Under the pieces are notes generated by a model that was given only the letters and a program-made list of their open reading frames with translations, made no database searches and was not told the DNA's origin. Positions 12,416-24,571 of a DNA stretch of 64,000 bases are shown here, piece by piece. The stretch is from Clavulina sp. PMI_390 (taxonomy: Eukaryota; Basidiomycota; Agaricomycetes; Cantharellales; Hydnaceae). The DNA lies in assembly GCA_015039315.1 (NCBI GenBank), contig WIDE01000073.1, positions 62,001-126,000 of the forward strand, read 5' to 3'. Position numbers and translations under genes: made by a program. How positions within the stretch are numbered: the stretch's first letter is position 1; each line of letters opens with the position of its first letter.

Positions 12416-12730
12416 ATGGGTGAGAATAAGGTTGAGCTCTCTCGATGAGGAGCGCTACAGAGAATGGGGAGGAAGCCCTTGACGGCAGAGAGGAAGCCTC
12501 ATGTCGAATCGGTTTCTGCACTACATCGTGAATAGAGTCGAGGGACCGTGGGAGTCTAGCTTGATACAGTTTCCATTTGATTACAACTCCACTTCCCACC
12601 AAATTTTCCTTATCTCTTACCCACTAATTCAAAGATTATCTATGGGGCTCATCTCAATGTCTCACGCGATGCTAACGGTGGTGAGGCAGCGCCAAATCTT
12701 ATCGACTACTACTGGCCCCGAAAGCAGCAA
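12416..12730. other. intergenic FMO-1/FMO-2
   Basis: A 315-base spacer holding the 3' end of FMO-1 and the presumed promoter of FMO-2. No other feature seen. Confidence 0.4.
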
Positions 12731-15174
12731 ATGTGGACGTGGTGGAGATTTTGGTTTGCTCTTTACGCAACAGCTACACATGCCCTTCAGCAAACACTGT
12801 CGAAAGAACAACCCGTAGATCCGGCCGATGGTTTCTACCACCTACCCCACCAGGTTCGCCGTGTCGCTGTTATTGGTGGCGGACCAGCCGGTCTCCAGTT
12901 TACAGCAACACTATTAGACCATGGTTTCGAAGTCAGAATGTTTGAGAGGGCTCCGCAGCCTGGAGGGAACTGGTATTACACTGAGCAGCTACCCATAGCC
13001 CCATCCTTCCCGTGAGTGCTTGAATAGTTAGAGTCTCAGCCTCCGCGATGTTCAAACTTCCTTTAACAGCAATAGACCAATTGAGGAGATGGCGTATGTT
13101 CCAGACATCCCTGACAAACTTCCGAGTACGCAGATTTACGTTGACGGGCAAGATGGGCTAACGGTGGACTGGAGGATTCGCGAACATTGGGCTCCCAGCT
13201 CGACGTGGTTCAACATGACAACAACAGACCCATACGTACGTGGACACCCGAACGAATCATTGATCATCCTCTGATTGTCTCCCACACAATATCTAGCATA
13301 TGATGTCGTTACCTGATATTAGTTGGTCCCCGAACACCGTAAGCGAGTCTCAGCTCGTCCATATACTTTTCCAGAAACTTATGTGAGTTGACTCGCTCTA
13401 GCCATGGCGGCCAAATCGAGTAGAAGTTAGTCGTTATGTGAGGCAATACGCGTCCTCAGTTGGTCTCAACTCCAACGATGACGAGCACGCCAACGTTACA
13501 GCATATAAGACCCGGGTCGAGCGCGCGGAAAAAATCCCTGGGACTAATAAACGGTGGACGCTGACGCTTCGAAAGCAGACCCCATTGAAGAATGGAAGCA
13601 TAGAGATGGACTGGTGGCAGGAAGAATTCGACGCGATCGTCATTGGCCAGCTTGGAGTGGGTGATGCGGCTTTCGTCCCTCCGATCCCTGGACTGAAGGA
13701 GTGGGCAGAACGACTGCCAGATCATGTATTCCACTCTCGTGATTATCGTCGACCCCAGCCCTTCATAGACCAGGTTTGCCACACGTTTTAGGAAGGCGTT
13801 CCTTTGCTCACTCTAGATCTATGCTCGTTCACCCCACAGAACGTCTTAATTGTCGGAGGGAGTGTTTCGGGGATGGGTATCGCCAATGATCTTATCGGGC
13901 ATGCTCGTTCTGTAACAGTCAGCACCCGTCAAGTGAGCGCCTTCCATCGTCTTCTTATGTTGTTGCTTAATTAACTGTCGTTATCATGATCGTGCATAGT
14001 CCTCGAATCCGATAACACTTGCTTTACGTAGTTCGTTCCCCAAGAACGCTACTTTCGTCTCGGAGATCAAGAGTTTCAGCAACCTACCCTCGTCCTCACA
14101 GCCAAATCTGCCGAGCGCTTATCTTTTCCTCGCCAATGGTAGCACGATCACTGGATATGATGCTGTAGGTAATTGACCAGCAGATTTTGCCCACAGTCAC
14201 TCACTTCTCGGGCTGCTACTTCTCATTAACACCACCAGATTATTCTTGCGACTGGGTATCGCCAATCACTCCCATTCCTAAAGGGTTATCACAACAGGTC
14301 GGTTTTGCTATTTATACCGCTCCTCTTGACACCGTCTTCCGAACTTGTTGAACTTACGCACTCTCCCGGTGAATCTTAATAGCACGATCCAAGGATTAGA
14401 TGAGCCTGAGACGATTGTTGCGCCAATAATAACAGATGGAACACACATCCGTTCGTTGCACTGGACAGGTCACTACATAGATGATCCAACACTTCTTCTA
14501 TGCAATAGTGCGTTTAAATTATTTCATCCCTTTCATCTTCTTCGCTTCGACTAATTTATAACTTTATCTACGTAGCAAATCCATGGACTATCAGCGCCCT
14601 TCAGTACCAGGCCCTCGGGACAGCAAAGGTCTGGTCGGGGAAGGCGCGCCTGCCTAGCAGTCGAAGGATGTGGGAGTCGTACCCTGGTGCGGGGAACATT
14701 CTTGTAGAACTTCCACTTCTTGGTCAAAGTCAGTCCATCATCCCAGCTCTCTAATTTGATGAAGTATTCTGAGGGTGCTCTATCGCTATCGTTCAGTCAG
14801 ATCTCGACTGTTCGTAACTTGGCTGAATAATGAAATTCTCGAATTTGGAGGACGATTGGTCGCCCCAGCAGCCATTGATGAGTGAGTCTATTCAGTTTGC
14901 CTCATGTCTTGCAATATCTCTAAGTCCATAGTATTTTCATCTCACAATAAGGGTGATGGAGCTGGCCCGATACTACACCAATAAAGAATGGCCCAAAGAA
15001 CTTGCTGCGTTCTTTGAGCCTGGCGCCTTTCCGTCAAATGAGAGACCACGCAACCAATGGGGTGTTTATGACCACTTCAATCCTCGGTTAGGACCGCCCC
15101 CAGATGGAGATCTGAATGCGGCTAGGCTGGCTCTCTCATCGAGACACTGGGCAGATTTATCGCTCCAGTGGTGA
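12731..15174 (+). CDS. flavin-containing monooxygenase-like protein, FMO-2
   Basis: The start MWTWWRFWFALYATATHALQ gives a hydrophobic signal-like N-terminus. The FAD motif is RRVAVIGGGPAG and the GGxW element reads PGGNW, where most copies have PGGVW or PGGIW. The paired 'YHLPHQVRR' lead-in is shared only with FMO-3, so the two form a subgroup. Later elements are VDWRIREHWAPSSTWFNM, VFHSRDYRRPQ, LIVGGSVSGMGIANDL, ILATGYRQSLPFL, SLHWTGHYIDDPTLLLC and a final HWADLSLQW. The C-terminal segment (AAFFEPGAFPSNERPR.QWGVYD) is longer than in FMO-5 to FMO-8. All exons read through. Function is inferred from family motifs only. Confidence 0.88.
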
Positions 15175-15470
15175 TCCGCCGCCTCGGAAGTTGGTTTGAG
15201 GGGATAGGAGGCGAGGCAAAGAAATCTTGCAAATACATAGGTCAATCATGATGCCAAGAGTTTCGTCATTTGTACAGTCACGTTTGTCACACCCTCCCGC
15301 AATTTTATCTGTCCTGCTACGGATTCCCACCTCAACTGCGCCGATCCCTGCGCTGTTGTCCATCGATTCAGACAATATCTATTGGGCTTACGTTATGCTC
15401 CCACTGAGCCGACAGGGGCGAGCCAGCGCCAGACTTGATCCCCTACCACCAGTAGTAACGGCAGTCAGCG

Positions 15471-17903
15471 ATGTTGATCCGTGATTTTTGGCTCAGTTTA
15501 GTTCTTTATGTGATAAGTGCTTCGGCTGCCCAAGAGCTGCTGACTCAAGACGAGGATCTCGAAGGAGGGGATAGCTTCTATCACCTGCCGCACCAAGTTC
15601 GCCGTGTTGCCGTCATCGGTGGCGGACCAGCTGGTCTCCAGTTTACTTCGACCCTGATAGAACATGGCTTTGAGGTTAGAATGTTTGAGAGAGCTCCGCA
15701 TCCTGGAGGGAACTGGCTATACACTGAGCAGCTACCCATAACCCCACCCTTCCCGTAAGCGCTCGAACTGTCTGAGTTTTGGCTTCACTGATGTTGGACA
15801 ATGCTATAACAGAAACAAACCGATTGAGGAGATGGCATATACCCCAGACATCCCTGAACGACTACCAGCCACCAAAGTCTACGTCGATGGGCAGGATGGC
15901 GTGACGGTGGACTGGAGGATTCGTGAACACTGGGCACCCAGCTCAACATGGTTCAACATGACGACGACAGCCCCCTATGTATGTTGTTGTTAGTGCTCTC
16001 GTGTATAGCAGCCTACTAATTGCGTCTTTCCCATGCTCAGCACTTCATGTCAATACCAGACATCAATTACCCACCAAATACCGTAAGGGAGTCTTAGATG
16101 CACCATGACACTCCGCTAGCCACTAATTGGTACCTCCCAGCCATGGCGATTAAATAGGTTGGAAATCTGCCGCTATGTGAAGCAATACGCATCGTCAGTT
16201 GGCCTTAACTCCAATGATGATGAGCACGCCAACGTCACAGCATATTGGACCCGAGTTGAGCGCGTAGAAAAACTGCCCGGCACTGAAAAGCGCTGGACTT
16301 TGACACTCCGAAAGATGACCCCACTAAGAGATGGGAGTCTAGAGGTACACTGGTGGCAAGAGCAATTCGATGCTGTCGTAGTAGGCCAGCGATCACAGGG
16401 TGACGCCGCCTTCGTCCCCCCAATTCCTAGGCTGAAGGAATGGGCGGAGCTGCTTCCAAATCATATATTCCACTCGCGGAATTACCGGAGACCTCAGCTT
16501 TTCGCGAACCAGGTTTGCTGGAATTCTCTAAGAGTAACCTCCTTCGGCTCAATCTGTTCTCTTCCCCATAGAATGTTTTGATTGTTGGCGGAAGCGTTTC
16601 AGCAACGGGTATCGCCAGCGAACTAATAGGTTATGCTCGTTCTGTCACAGTTAGCATTCGACAAGTGAGTATCTCCACTTGGATCGTTCCATCCCTGTTG
16701 TTTCATTCATCCTCATCACAATGATCCTACCTAGACCTCGAACCCGATTGCCCTGGCCTTGCATAGCCTGTTCCCTGGGAATGTTACATTCATACCGGAA
16801 ATCAAGAAATTCAGGGATCTACCCACGGCTTCGCAGACGAGTCCTCGAGATGCCGCCTTGGTCCTCGTCAATGGCACCATCGTCTCCGGCTATGACGTGG
16901 TGGGTGGTTTTGTGACGCTTAGTCACGGAATTGTGGGGTAGTATCTAACTTTTGTGGCTGTAGATTATTCTCGCGACTGGGTATCGCCAATCACTCCCAT
17001 TCTTAAAAGGTTATCACAACAGGTCAGTGTCGTTGTTTCCCAAACTCCCCCTTTCCCCCCCTCCAGCCGATCTGACTATCTCCCCCTGCATCCCCTCCAA
17101 AGCACGATCAAAGGCTTCGATGAGCCTGAGACCACAATTGCCCCCATCATAACAGATGGAACACACTTCCGTTCCTTGCACTGGACGGGACACTATATAG
17201 ACGATCCAACGCTCCTTCTATGTACCAGTCCGTGTACTTGCTTTCATTTCCTTACTCTTCCTTCCCGCTTTTATTAACGAGTCTTCTGCTTCTGGTAGCG
17301 AATCCATGGACGATTGACGCCCTTCGCTACCAAGCTCTCGGGGCGGCGAAGGTCTGGTCGGAGAAGGCGCGCTTACCGAGTATTACAAGGATGTGGGGGT
17401 CCTACCCCGGCGCGGCCCACGTGCTTGTGGAACCCCCACTTCTCGGTCAAAGTAAGTCTCTCCTCTCAGCTGTCGGAATCGATCGGCTGTGCTAAGACTG
17501 CTGTGGCGCTGCGGTGTAGTAAGATCCCGGCTTTTTGTCACCTGGTTGAACAATGAAATCCTCGAGTTCGGAGGGCCGCTAATCGCCCCACCAGCGCTTG
17601 ACGGGTGAGCGCATACAGTTCTGGCTCGTGCCTTACGGTTTTCGCGAGCTCACACCACGCTGATTTCATTTCACAAATAGGGCAATGGAACTGGCTCGAT
17701 ACTACAGCGCCAAAGAGTCTCCGAAACGATTCGCCGCGTTCTTTGAGCCTGGTGGGTTTCCGTCAAGTGAGAGACCGCGTAGCCAATGGGACGTTTATAA
17801 CGGCGCCAGAGGTCCATCGGCGTCATTCTCGGACGGAGATCTCAATGCGGCTGCCGACGTTCTCTCACTGGGGCACTGGGCTGAACTATCGCTGCGGTGG
17901 TGA
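15471..17903 (+). CDS. flavin-containing monooxygenase-like protein, FMO-3
   Basis: The ATG at 15471 precedes MLIRDFWLSLVLYVISASAA, a signal-like segment. The FAD motif is RRVAVIGGGPAG with PGGNWLYTEQLPI, both as in FMO-2. The second Rossmann motif reads LIVGGSVSATGIASEL. The Gly that follows Ser in all other copies (SG) is Ala here, and IANDL has become IASEL, so the nucleotide-binding turn is altered. IFHSRNYRRPQ, LATGYRQSLPFL and a final HWAELSLRW are kept. The gene is otherwise open through all exons. FMO-2 and FMO-3 sit side by side and share family-specific residues, which points to a recent tandem duplication. Activity may be reduced or changed; this is an inference. Confidence 0.86.
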
Positions 17904-18570
17904 TCCACAGTTTTGGACATCGATTGTGAGTGAGAGGAGAAAGGAAAATCTCGGACCTTCCGCGCGGGAGTTGAGTGCGGTGGGTTGCGGGTGTACTTTC
18001 TACTTTTTCCTGCGTGCTCTGTATAGGGCTGGGAAGGTTTGCGGAGCGATGCGGGGGTTCTGTGCGTGGGCGTTTGGGGCCTCGTCGACTTCTGACACAG
18101 CGCCGCCAGAACCAGGTCGCGCTTCCACTCTCACATATTGTCTGCACTACGAAGTATGCTATGTATTGCACAGAATTGTCTAACAATGTTCCCGTCCCTG
18201 ATTTAGCTGCCACGCGTAGTTCGATTCTATGTCTAGAATCTGGAGGCAATTAGAGGTGGGAGGGTCTGCGGCACCACTAAGATAGCGAGATAGCGTGTGA
18301 CAGTGACTTCTCGTCGGGACCGGACTAGCCCGTAACCAACCGCCATGCGAACTTTGTCCCTAGTCCAGTTGAGTCGAAAAAACTCTCAGCCTTACGAGCA
18401 GCTCCCATGATACATCTTGAAGGTGGGTATGGGAATGGGACACAGGCGGTCATTGCAGGCCGATTAAGCCCTAACTGGCCTGAAAGTCGGTGCGAATCGG
18501 GATGTGCTGCTACTTTTAGTGTGGCACCAGCACCGTGCCTTCATCGCTAGCAGCCAACCTCCCTCCAACC
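17904..18570. other. intergenic FMO-3/FMO-4
   Basis: A 667-base spacer. Open frames run through it on both strands but have no family resemblance and no exon logic. It should contain the promoter of FMO-4, the copy with the strongest codon bias. Confidence 0.4.
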
Positions 18571-21012
18571 ATGCTGTCTGGTGCACTCCTCCTCGTCAGC
18601 TTCCTATCTGCGACCATCGTCAATGGCTACCAGCTACCATTCTCGACTGGCAAGCTGAACGACGCGAATAATGAGGAACAGTATTGGAAGCTGCCAAACG
18701 AGATTCGCCGTGTCGCTGTCATCGGCGCTGGCCCGGCTGGCCTCGTATTCACTTCCACTCTTGTGAAGGAAGGCTTTGAAGTCAGGCTGTTCGAACGTGC
18801 GCCACGACCTGGAGGTGTCTGGCAGTACACGGACAAGCTGCCTATCCCTGTCCCCATGCCGTGAGTCGGTCCCTTGGACGTTTGTTGCCCTAAAGTCGAG
18901 TTCTCAAATGTCGTTTTCATTGCAGGAACCGGCCAATCGAAACCATGGCATACATCCCTGATATCCCCAAAGTCCTGCCATCGAGCCGCATCTATCAAGA
19001 TGGGGACGACGGTCTTACCGTCGACTGGAGGATCAGGGAGCACTGGGCTCCAAGCCCTGCCTGGCGGAACATGATGACCACGCTGCCGCATGTAAGTATG
19101 ACCAAACTTCCCTTCAGCATAGTCCTAACGTATCCGAATTCTCCTCACAGCACCTGATGACGATGCCGGACAGCAAGTACCCCGAGAACACTGTAGGCTA
19201 TTCAACGCGCATTTTTCATCCGCTTTGTGCCTGATAAACTTTTTTTTTTTCTTTTTTTTTTTCTTTCCAGCCCTGGAAGCTGAATCAAATGGACGTCAAC
19301 CGACACATCAGGCAGTATGCTTCCTCTGTCGAGCTCAATGACAGCGATGACGACCATTCGAACGTCACTTCGTACTGGACTCGTGTGGAGCGTGTGGAGA
19401 AGATCCCCGGCACTGAAAAGCGATGGACTGTGACCCTTCGCAAGATGACCCCATTGAGGGACGGAACAGTGGAGGTTAACTGGTGGCAGGAGCAATTCGA
19501 TGCTGTCATCCTCGGCAAGGACTCGGAGAACGATGCCGCATTCGTACCCCCGATCCCCGGTCTGCAGGAATGGGCGTCACTCCTCCCCAACTCCATTTTC
19601 CATTCTCGTCACTATCGCCGTCCCGAGCACTATGCTGGCAAGGTTCGTTTCACTCATTTCGCTTACACACTCTCCCACTCGTACATTATGATTTACTCCG
19701 CTTTCATTATTTATAGAATGTCCTCGTTGTTGGCGGCGGCTTCTCTGGTGTTGGTATCGCCAACGACCTTATGGGCCATGCTAAAACCGTCACTATCAGC
19801 ACGCGCCCAGTGAGTACCAAGAATCCTGCCGATCGCGTCCCTGCCGTGCCAGTTCGCTGATCGATTTTCCAGACCTCCCATAGCCCCGTCATTCGTGCCA
19901 TTCGCAGCATGTTCCACAGCAATGTGTCATTCGTCCCTGAAATCAAGCATTTTATCAATCTGCCGTCAAACTCGCTGCAAAACCTCCAAGAGGCCTCCTT
20001 CGTCTGCGCTAATGGAACCACTCTCACTGGATTCGATGTGGTAAGTGCCTATCGTCATGATCGCCGTGGTGAATCTTGAGAGAGCGTTCAATGAAAATCT
20101 GACTATTTTATGGAATTGCAGATCATCCTTTCAACCGGCCACCGCAACTCCTTCCCTTTCCTCGTGGGCTTCCACAACAGGTATCTATCTTATCAATACA
20201 ATTTAGGCGTCCTTCCCTTTTATTCATCGTCTGTTATGCAGCACTATCAAGGGCCGTGAGGAACCTGAAACCGCCATTGCCCCTATCATCACCGACGGCA
20301 CCCACATGCGCTCGCTGCACTGGACTGGCCACTACATCGACGATCCCACCTTGCTCTTCTGCAACAGTATGTATTTTAGTCCTAGTCCCCAAGCCCCGCA
20401 AAGTCTGACGAATGTCTTTTTTACAGCTATTGCTTACCAGGGTGGTGCCACCAAGTACCAGGCCCTCGGAACAGCAAGAGTCTGGTCTGGAACTGCCCGT
20501 TTGCCAAGCATTCCCAACATGTGGAAGACCTATCCCGGCGCTGCTAACCTACTTGAGGAACTGCCCTTCATTGGCCAGAGTACGTCATGGAAATCACTCT
20601 CCGAGTCGTCGAGTCGTTCTGACGAGTGTGCATTACCACTTTCCAGCCAAAACCAGGCTATTCGTGACATGGCTGAACAATGAGATCCTCGAGTTTGGAG
20701 GCTCCCTCGTCTCTCCACCTCCCTTGAATGAGTAAGTGCCTAGTCTCTCTCTCTCCTCAATGGCCCAAATGCTCATCACCAACTTCCTTCCACAGGCTCA
20801 TGGAACTTTTCCAATATCATGTCGCCAAAAACTACCCTCAGTCGTTCATCGACCTCTACAAGCCCTTCTTCCCTGCCGACAAGCCCCGTCGCGAATGGGA
20901 TGCTTACAACGGTGCCGAGCTCAGCAACCGTGTGCTATCGCACCAAGACCTAAAAGATGTCCACGGCTGCCGACATCCCGAGCACTGGGCCGACTTCACG
21001 CTGCGTTGGTAA
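18571..21012 (+). CDS. flavin-containing monooxygenase-like protein, FMO-4 (strong codon bias)
   Basis: Eleven exons were placed exactly (18571-18860, 18926-19091, 19151-19192, 19271-19642, 19717-19809, 19873-20040, 20122-20180, 20242-20366, 20427-20579, 20647-20731, 20796-21012) and give 589 aa. The start at 18571 is preferred to an in-frame ATG at 18535 because it begins the hydrophobic leader MLSGALLLVSFLSATIVNG. Motifs are RRVAVIGAGPAG, PRPGGVW, IFHSRHYRRPEHY, LVVGGGFSGVGIANDL, LSTGHRNSFPFL and C-terminal HWADFTLRW. The codons are mostly C-ending (for example atc acc gac ggc acc cac), unlike the mixed usage of the neighbours, which suggests high expression. One intron (19193-19270) has a long T-rich tract. 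The 42-nt third exon is found at the same place in the sister copies. Confidence 0.93.
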
Positions 21013-21596
21013 ACCGAGGATTCGATTCCTTTGCCCGCCACGTGTAGGTGTGTTGGGCGGTGCTGTCCTCTCACCATCGAGAGAGGGGGACAGAAGAGGC
21101 ATGGGGAAGAGTGATTGTGTGGTTGAGAGTAGAGCATTGCAAATCGCAAGTTCGGGATCGACCTATCTATCTATTTATCTCCAAAGACTGCTTCATTGCA
21201 CCGATCCCTTCGCGCGTAAAAGGGCGCAGTATAGATGTATTTACCTTATTACGTTTCTCTCTCCAGCTCTGTTTTGTAGGTAGCCCTTTCAAGGGTGTAA
21301 CGAGGCACAACTCATTATGTCGATTTACCAAGTGTCCCTCAACCAATGAAATCCCCTCTCCCTGATTTCGCACTTTTCTCGCCGTAGGATTGGCAATCGT
21401 GGGAATCATTCCGACCATCCCACACATCGCCCAGTCTGGCGTGGGTCAGTTGCAGCGGGAAGCCTCCAAAATACGACAAGGATTCCATTCCCAGTGCCGC
21501 CACTGAGATTCTGCGAGAGAGCAACAGTGATCTCCACTCGTTCGCACTCCTCTTTCACCCACCATCTCTTCGTGCGAGGCTGCTACGTCCCCTGCT
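21013..21596. other. intergenic FMO-4/FMO-5
   Basis: A 584-base spacer between two genes on the same strand, holding the FMO-4 3' region and the presumed FMO-5 promoter. Nothing else recognised. Confidence 0.4.
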
Positions 21597-24022
21597 ATGG
21601 TCCCCAACATACTTATCTTGGCCTTCTTCGCGTTTTCTGCTGCCGCTACGAATGCCTCTCAGGAACGCCTTCGGCCTGAGAACTTGAACAATGCCGAGGA
21701 CCAATATTGGCAACTGCCAAATGAGATTCGTCGCGTTGCGGTCATAGGAGCTGGGCCAGCTGGCCTTGTCTTCGCGTCAACTCTTATTGAGCATGGCTTC
21801 GAAGTGAGGATGTTCGAACGTGCTCCAAATCCTGGAGGCATATGGCATTATACAGATAAAGTCCCAGTCCCTGCAGCATTCCCGTATGTTTTGCGAAATT
21901 AGCCTCGAAGTGCACGCCTTAGCCCCATTCTCAAGTGCTTACTTGTCCTCAGAAATCGACCGATCGAGACGATGGCGTATATCCCCGACGTCCCAGATGA
22001 CCTACCAGCGTCTCGTATTTACGAAGATGGGGACGATGGACTGACCGTCGACTGGAGGATACGAGAGCACTGGGCTCCTAGCCCAGCATGGCGAAACATG
22101 ATGACAACGGAACCACATGTGAGCGCAAGTCACGTCTACATATAAAGAACTTGGTATGACACGCTCTCCTGTTTATTCTCGCAGCAAATGATGTCACTAC
22201 CAAATATAGGATATCCCAAGAATACAGTGAGTACCTTTAGTTTCATCGTAATCGACATTAGCCTGATGGAATGTTATTCAGCCATGGAAGCTTCATCAGA
22301 TGGACGTCAACAGACACCTTAGACAATATGCCTCGTCCGTCGGCCTGAATGCTAACGATGAAGAGCACGCCAATGTTACAGCGTATTCTACTCGCGTGGA
22401 ACGCGTAGAGAAGCTTCCTGGGACAGAAAAAAGATGGACAGTGACACTTCGCAAGTTAACTCCACTGAGGGACGGGAAGCTTGAGGTAAACTGGTGGCAG
22501 GAACAATTTGATGCCATCGTTGTGGGGAAGGCTTCAGAGAATGACGCTTCATGGGTTCCATTGGTTCCAGGCCTCAACGAATGGGCGCATGTTCTTCCTG
22601 AAGCCGTTTTTCATTCTAAACAGTATAAACATCCTGAGCACTTCACTAACAAGGTTTTTTGTGATGTTCGCTTTATTTCATCCACCTCCTGACATGCTTT
22701 TACAGAATGTCCTCATTCTAGGAGGAAGTTTCTCCGGCCTTGGTATCGCTAACGATCTCATCGGTCATGCTCAATCTGTGAGCGTCAGTACGCGTGACGT
22801 GGGTGATCTAGAGTTTAGTGCGGTGCTTCAAGCAACAGCTGACCAGTCAATAAAAAAATTCCAGAACTCCACGAATACCATCGTGCGTGCCATACGCAGC
22901 ATGTTTCATGACAACGTGACCTTCGTCCCAGAAGTGAGGGAATTCGGAAATCGACCCTCAGCTTCGCAGGAAAACATTCGCGCCGCCTCCTTGGTTTTTG
23001 CTAATGGCACAATTACCTCTGGGTTCGATGCCGTGAGTGTGTGGACGTATTGTTTTCACCGTGGTAATGCCTCACGGAGCGTCCGATGGACCTGATTGCC
23101 GGCTGTAACCCAGATTATCCTAGCCACGGGCCATCGCAAATCCCTCCCATTCCTGGCCGGATTCCACAACAGGTGATTAATTCCCTCCCAGACAAATTTT
23201 GAGCCCAGTCTCACCCCTTCCGATTGACATGTGCGCATAGTACTATCAAGGGTCGTGAAGATCCTGAAACCACCGTCGCCCCCATCATCACCGACGGAAC
23301 GCATTTGCGATCGCTGCACTGGACTGGACACTACATCGATGACCCCACACTTCTCTTCTGCACAAGTATAGAACCTCCCTCTCTCTTCAGCGACTTCCTG
23401 GCCTTGACTGGTTATTTTTTAGCTATCGCATTTCGGGACGGCGCTGGCCCACTCCAAGCTTTAGGGGCGGCAAGAGTCTGGGCAGGTACGGCCCGCCTGC
23501 CGAGCATTGCCAGGATGTGGAAGACCTACCCAGGTGCCGCTCACATATTGCAGGATTTTCCCATTCTTGGTCAGAGTAAGTTCCCGTACCGCCAAACCTG
23601 TCAGCGAATCTGCTTCGTCTAGCATCTGATTCAGTTCAATAGCGAGGGCTAGACTTCTTGTGTCATGGCTTAACAACGAGATTCTCGAGTTTGGAGGCAA
23701 ATTAGTCTCTCCACCTCCAATCGACGAGTGCGTATGAGACCTTATTATGCTTTCTCACCATCGGTCATCTTAACATTTCATTCGGTCCCCTAATAGACTA
23801 ATGGAAACGTTCCACTACTTTGTCAACAAGCAGTACACCCCGCGAATCGCGCAACGCTATAATGGGTACATCCCTGCAGAACGGCCACGCCACGAGTGGG
23901 ACGTCTACAACGGACACGGCGATGACGCCCCGTTCTTGCAGTCGCTCACGCATCAACAGATGAAGGCTGTATATGGGGATCAAGACCCAGAGCACTGGGC
24001 AGACCTTTCGCTGCGTTGGTGA
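21597..24022 (+). CDS. flavin-containing monooxygenase-like protein, FMO-5
   Basis: The leader MVPNILILAFFAFSAAATNA is followed by an NAS sequon. The FAD site is RRVAVIGAGPAG with NPGGIWHYTDKVP. The central block contains VDWRIREHWAPSPAWRNM and EHANVTAYSTRVERVEKLPG, then VFHSKQYKHPEHF. The second Rossmann motif is LILGGSFSGLGIANDL, followed by LATGHRKSLPFL and SLHWTGHYIDDPTLLFC. The protein ends in HWADLSLRW. All exons are open. It is closest in wording to FMO-6, FMO-7 and FMO-8, which share the EQ/QQ-PLRPEN-like region after the leader. Catalytic role inferred from family. Confidence 0.9.
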
Positions 24023-24571
24023 CGAGGGCGGCTATGCTCCGTGCGTACCATGCGGCGAACCCCGTCGATTTTTGGTCCTAATGGCTCTGAGTTACTGATT
24101 AGCTTGCAAATCACCATTTGGCGTGTCAGAAAAAGCCTAACAGTCCCTCAAATTGAAGCAGCGTAATCTAAACTATCACTCTTTAGCTTCATGAAAAGGT
24201 TTTGCTAAGGTTGGCATAGGAATTGTCGCATGTAAATCACCAACGGTAACAGGCCGCTTCAGCAGTTGGCTCAGCCCGATAGTTCTCAGCGGAGTTCGTA
24301 TAGTGGCACATAAAGTGATCGAAGTTAGCGATAACTGGAAGATACGGCGTGCTCATCCGTTGGTGGTGGTCAATTGAGGGTGGGTAACCGTGCGAATCGC
24401 GCTGCTTTCCCACGGTCTCGGCCAGGGGCCAGCGCGCTGCAAGTTGGAGACATCCTCAGAACTAGTCACATCGAGCACGGTTAGCTTTGATCATCGCGAG
24501 GGGCGCGGCGGGCGGCTCCCAGCATTGTTGTCGCTCGTCTTTCCACCACAGCGAGCAAGCCTCTTGGTACA
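24023..24571. other. intergenic FMO-5/FMO-6
   Basis: A 549-base spacer with a GC-rich stretch (near 24496-24515) about 60-75 bases before the FMO-6 start. No coding or RNA feature recognised. Confidence 0.4.

Noticed and set aside
19285..19596. Antisense open frame recurring in the same place in most FMO copies
   Set aside because: It is conserved only because the sense exon is conserved; the reverse translation has no independent family signal.
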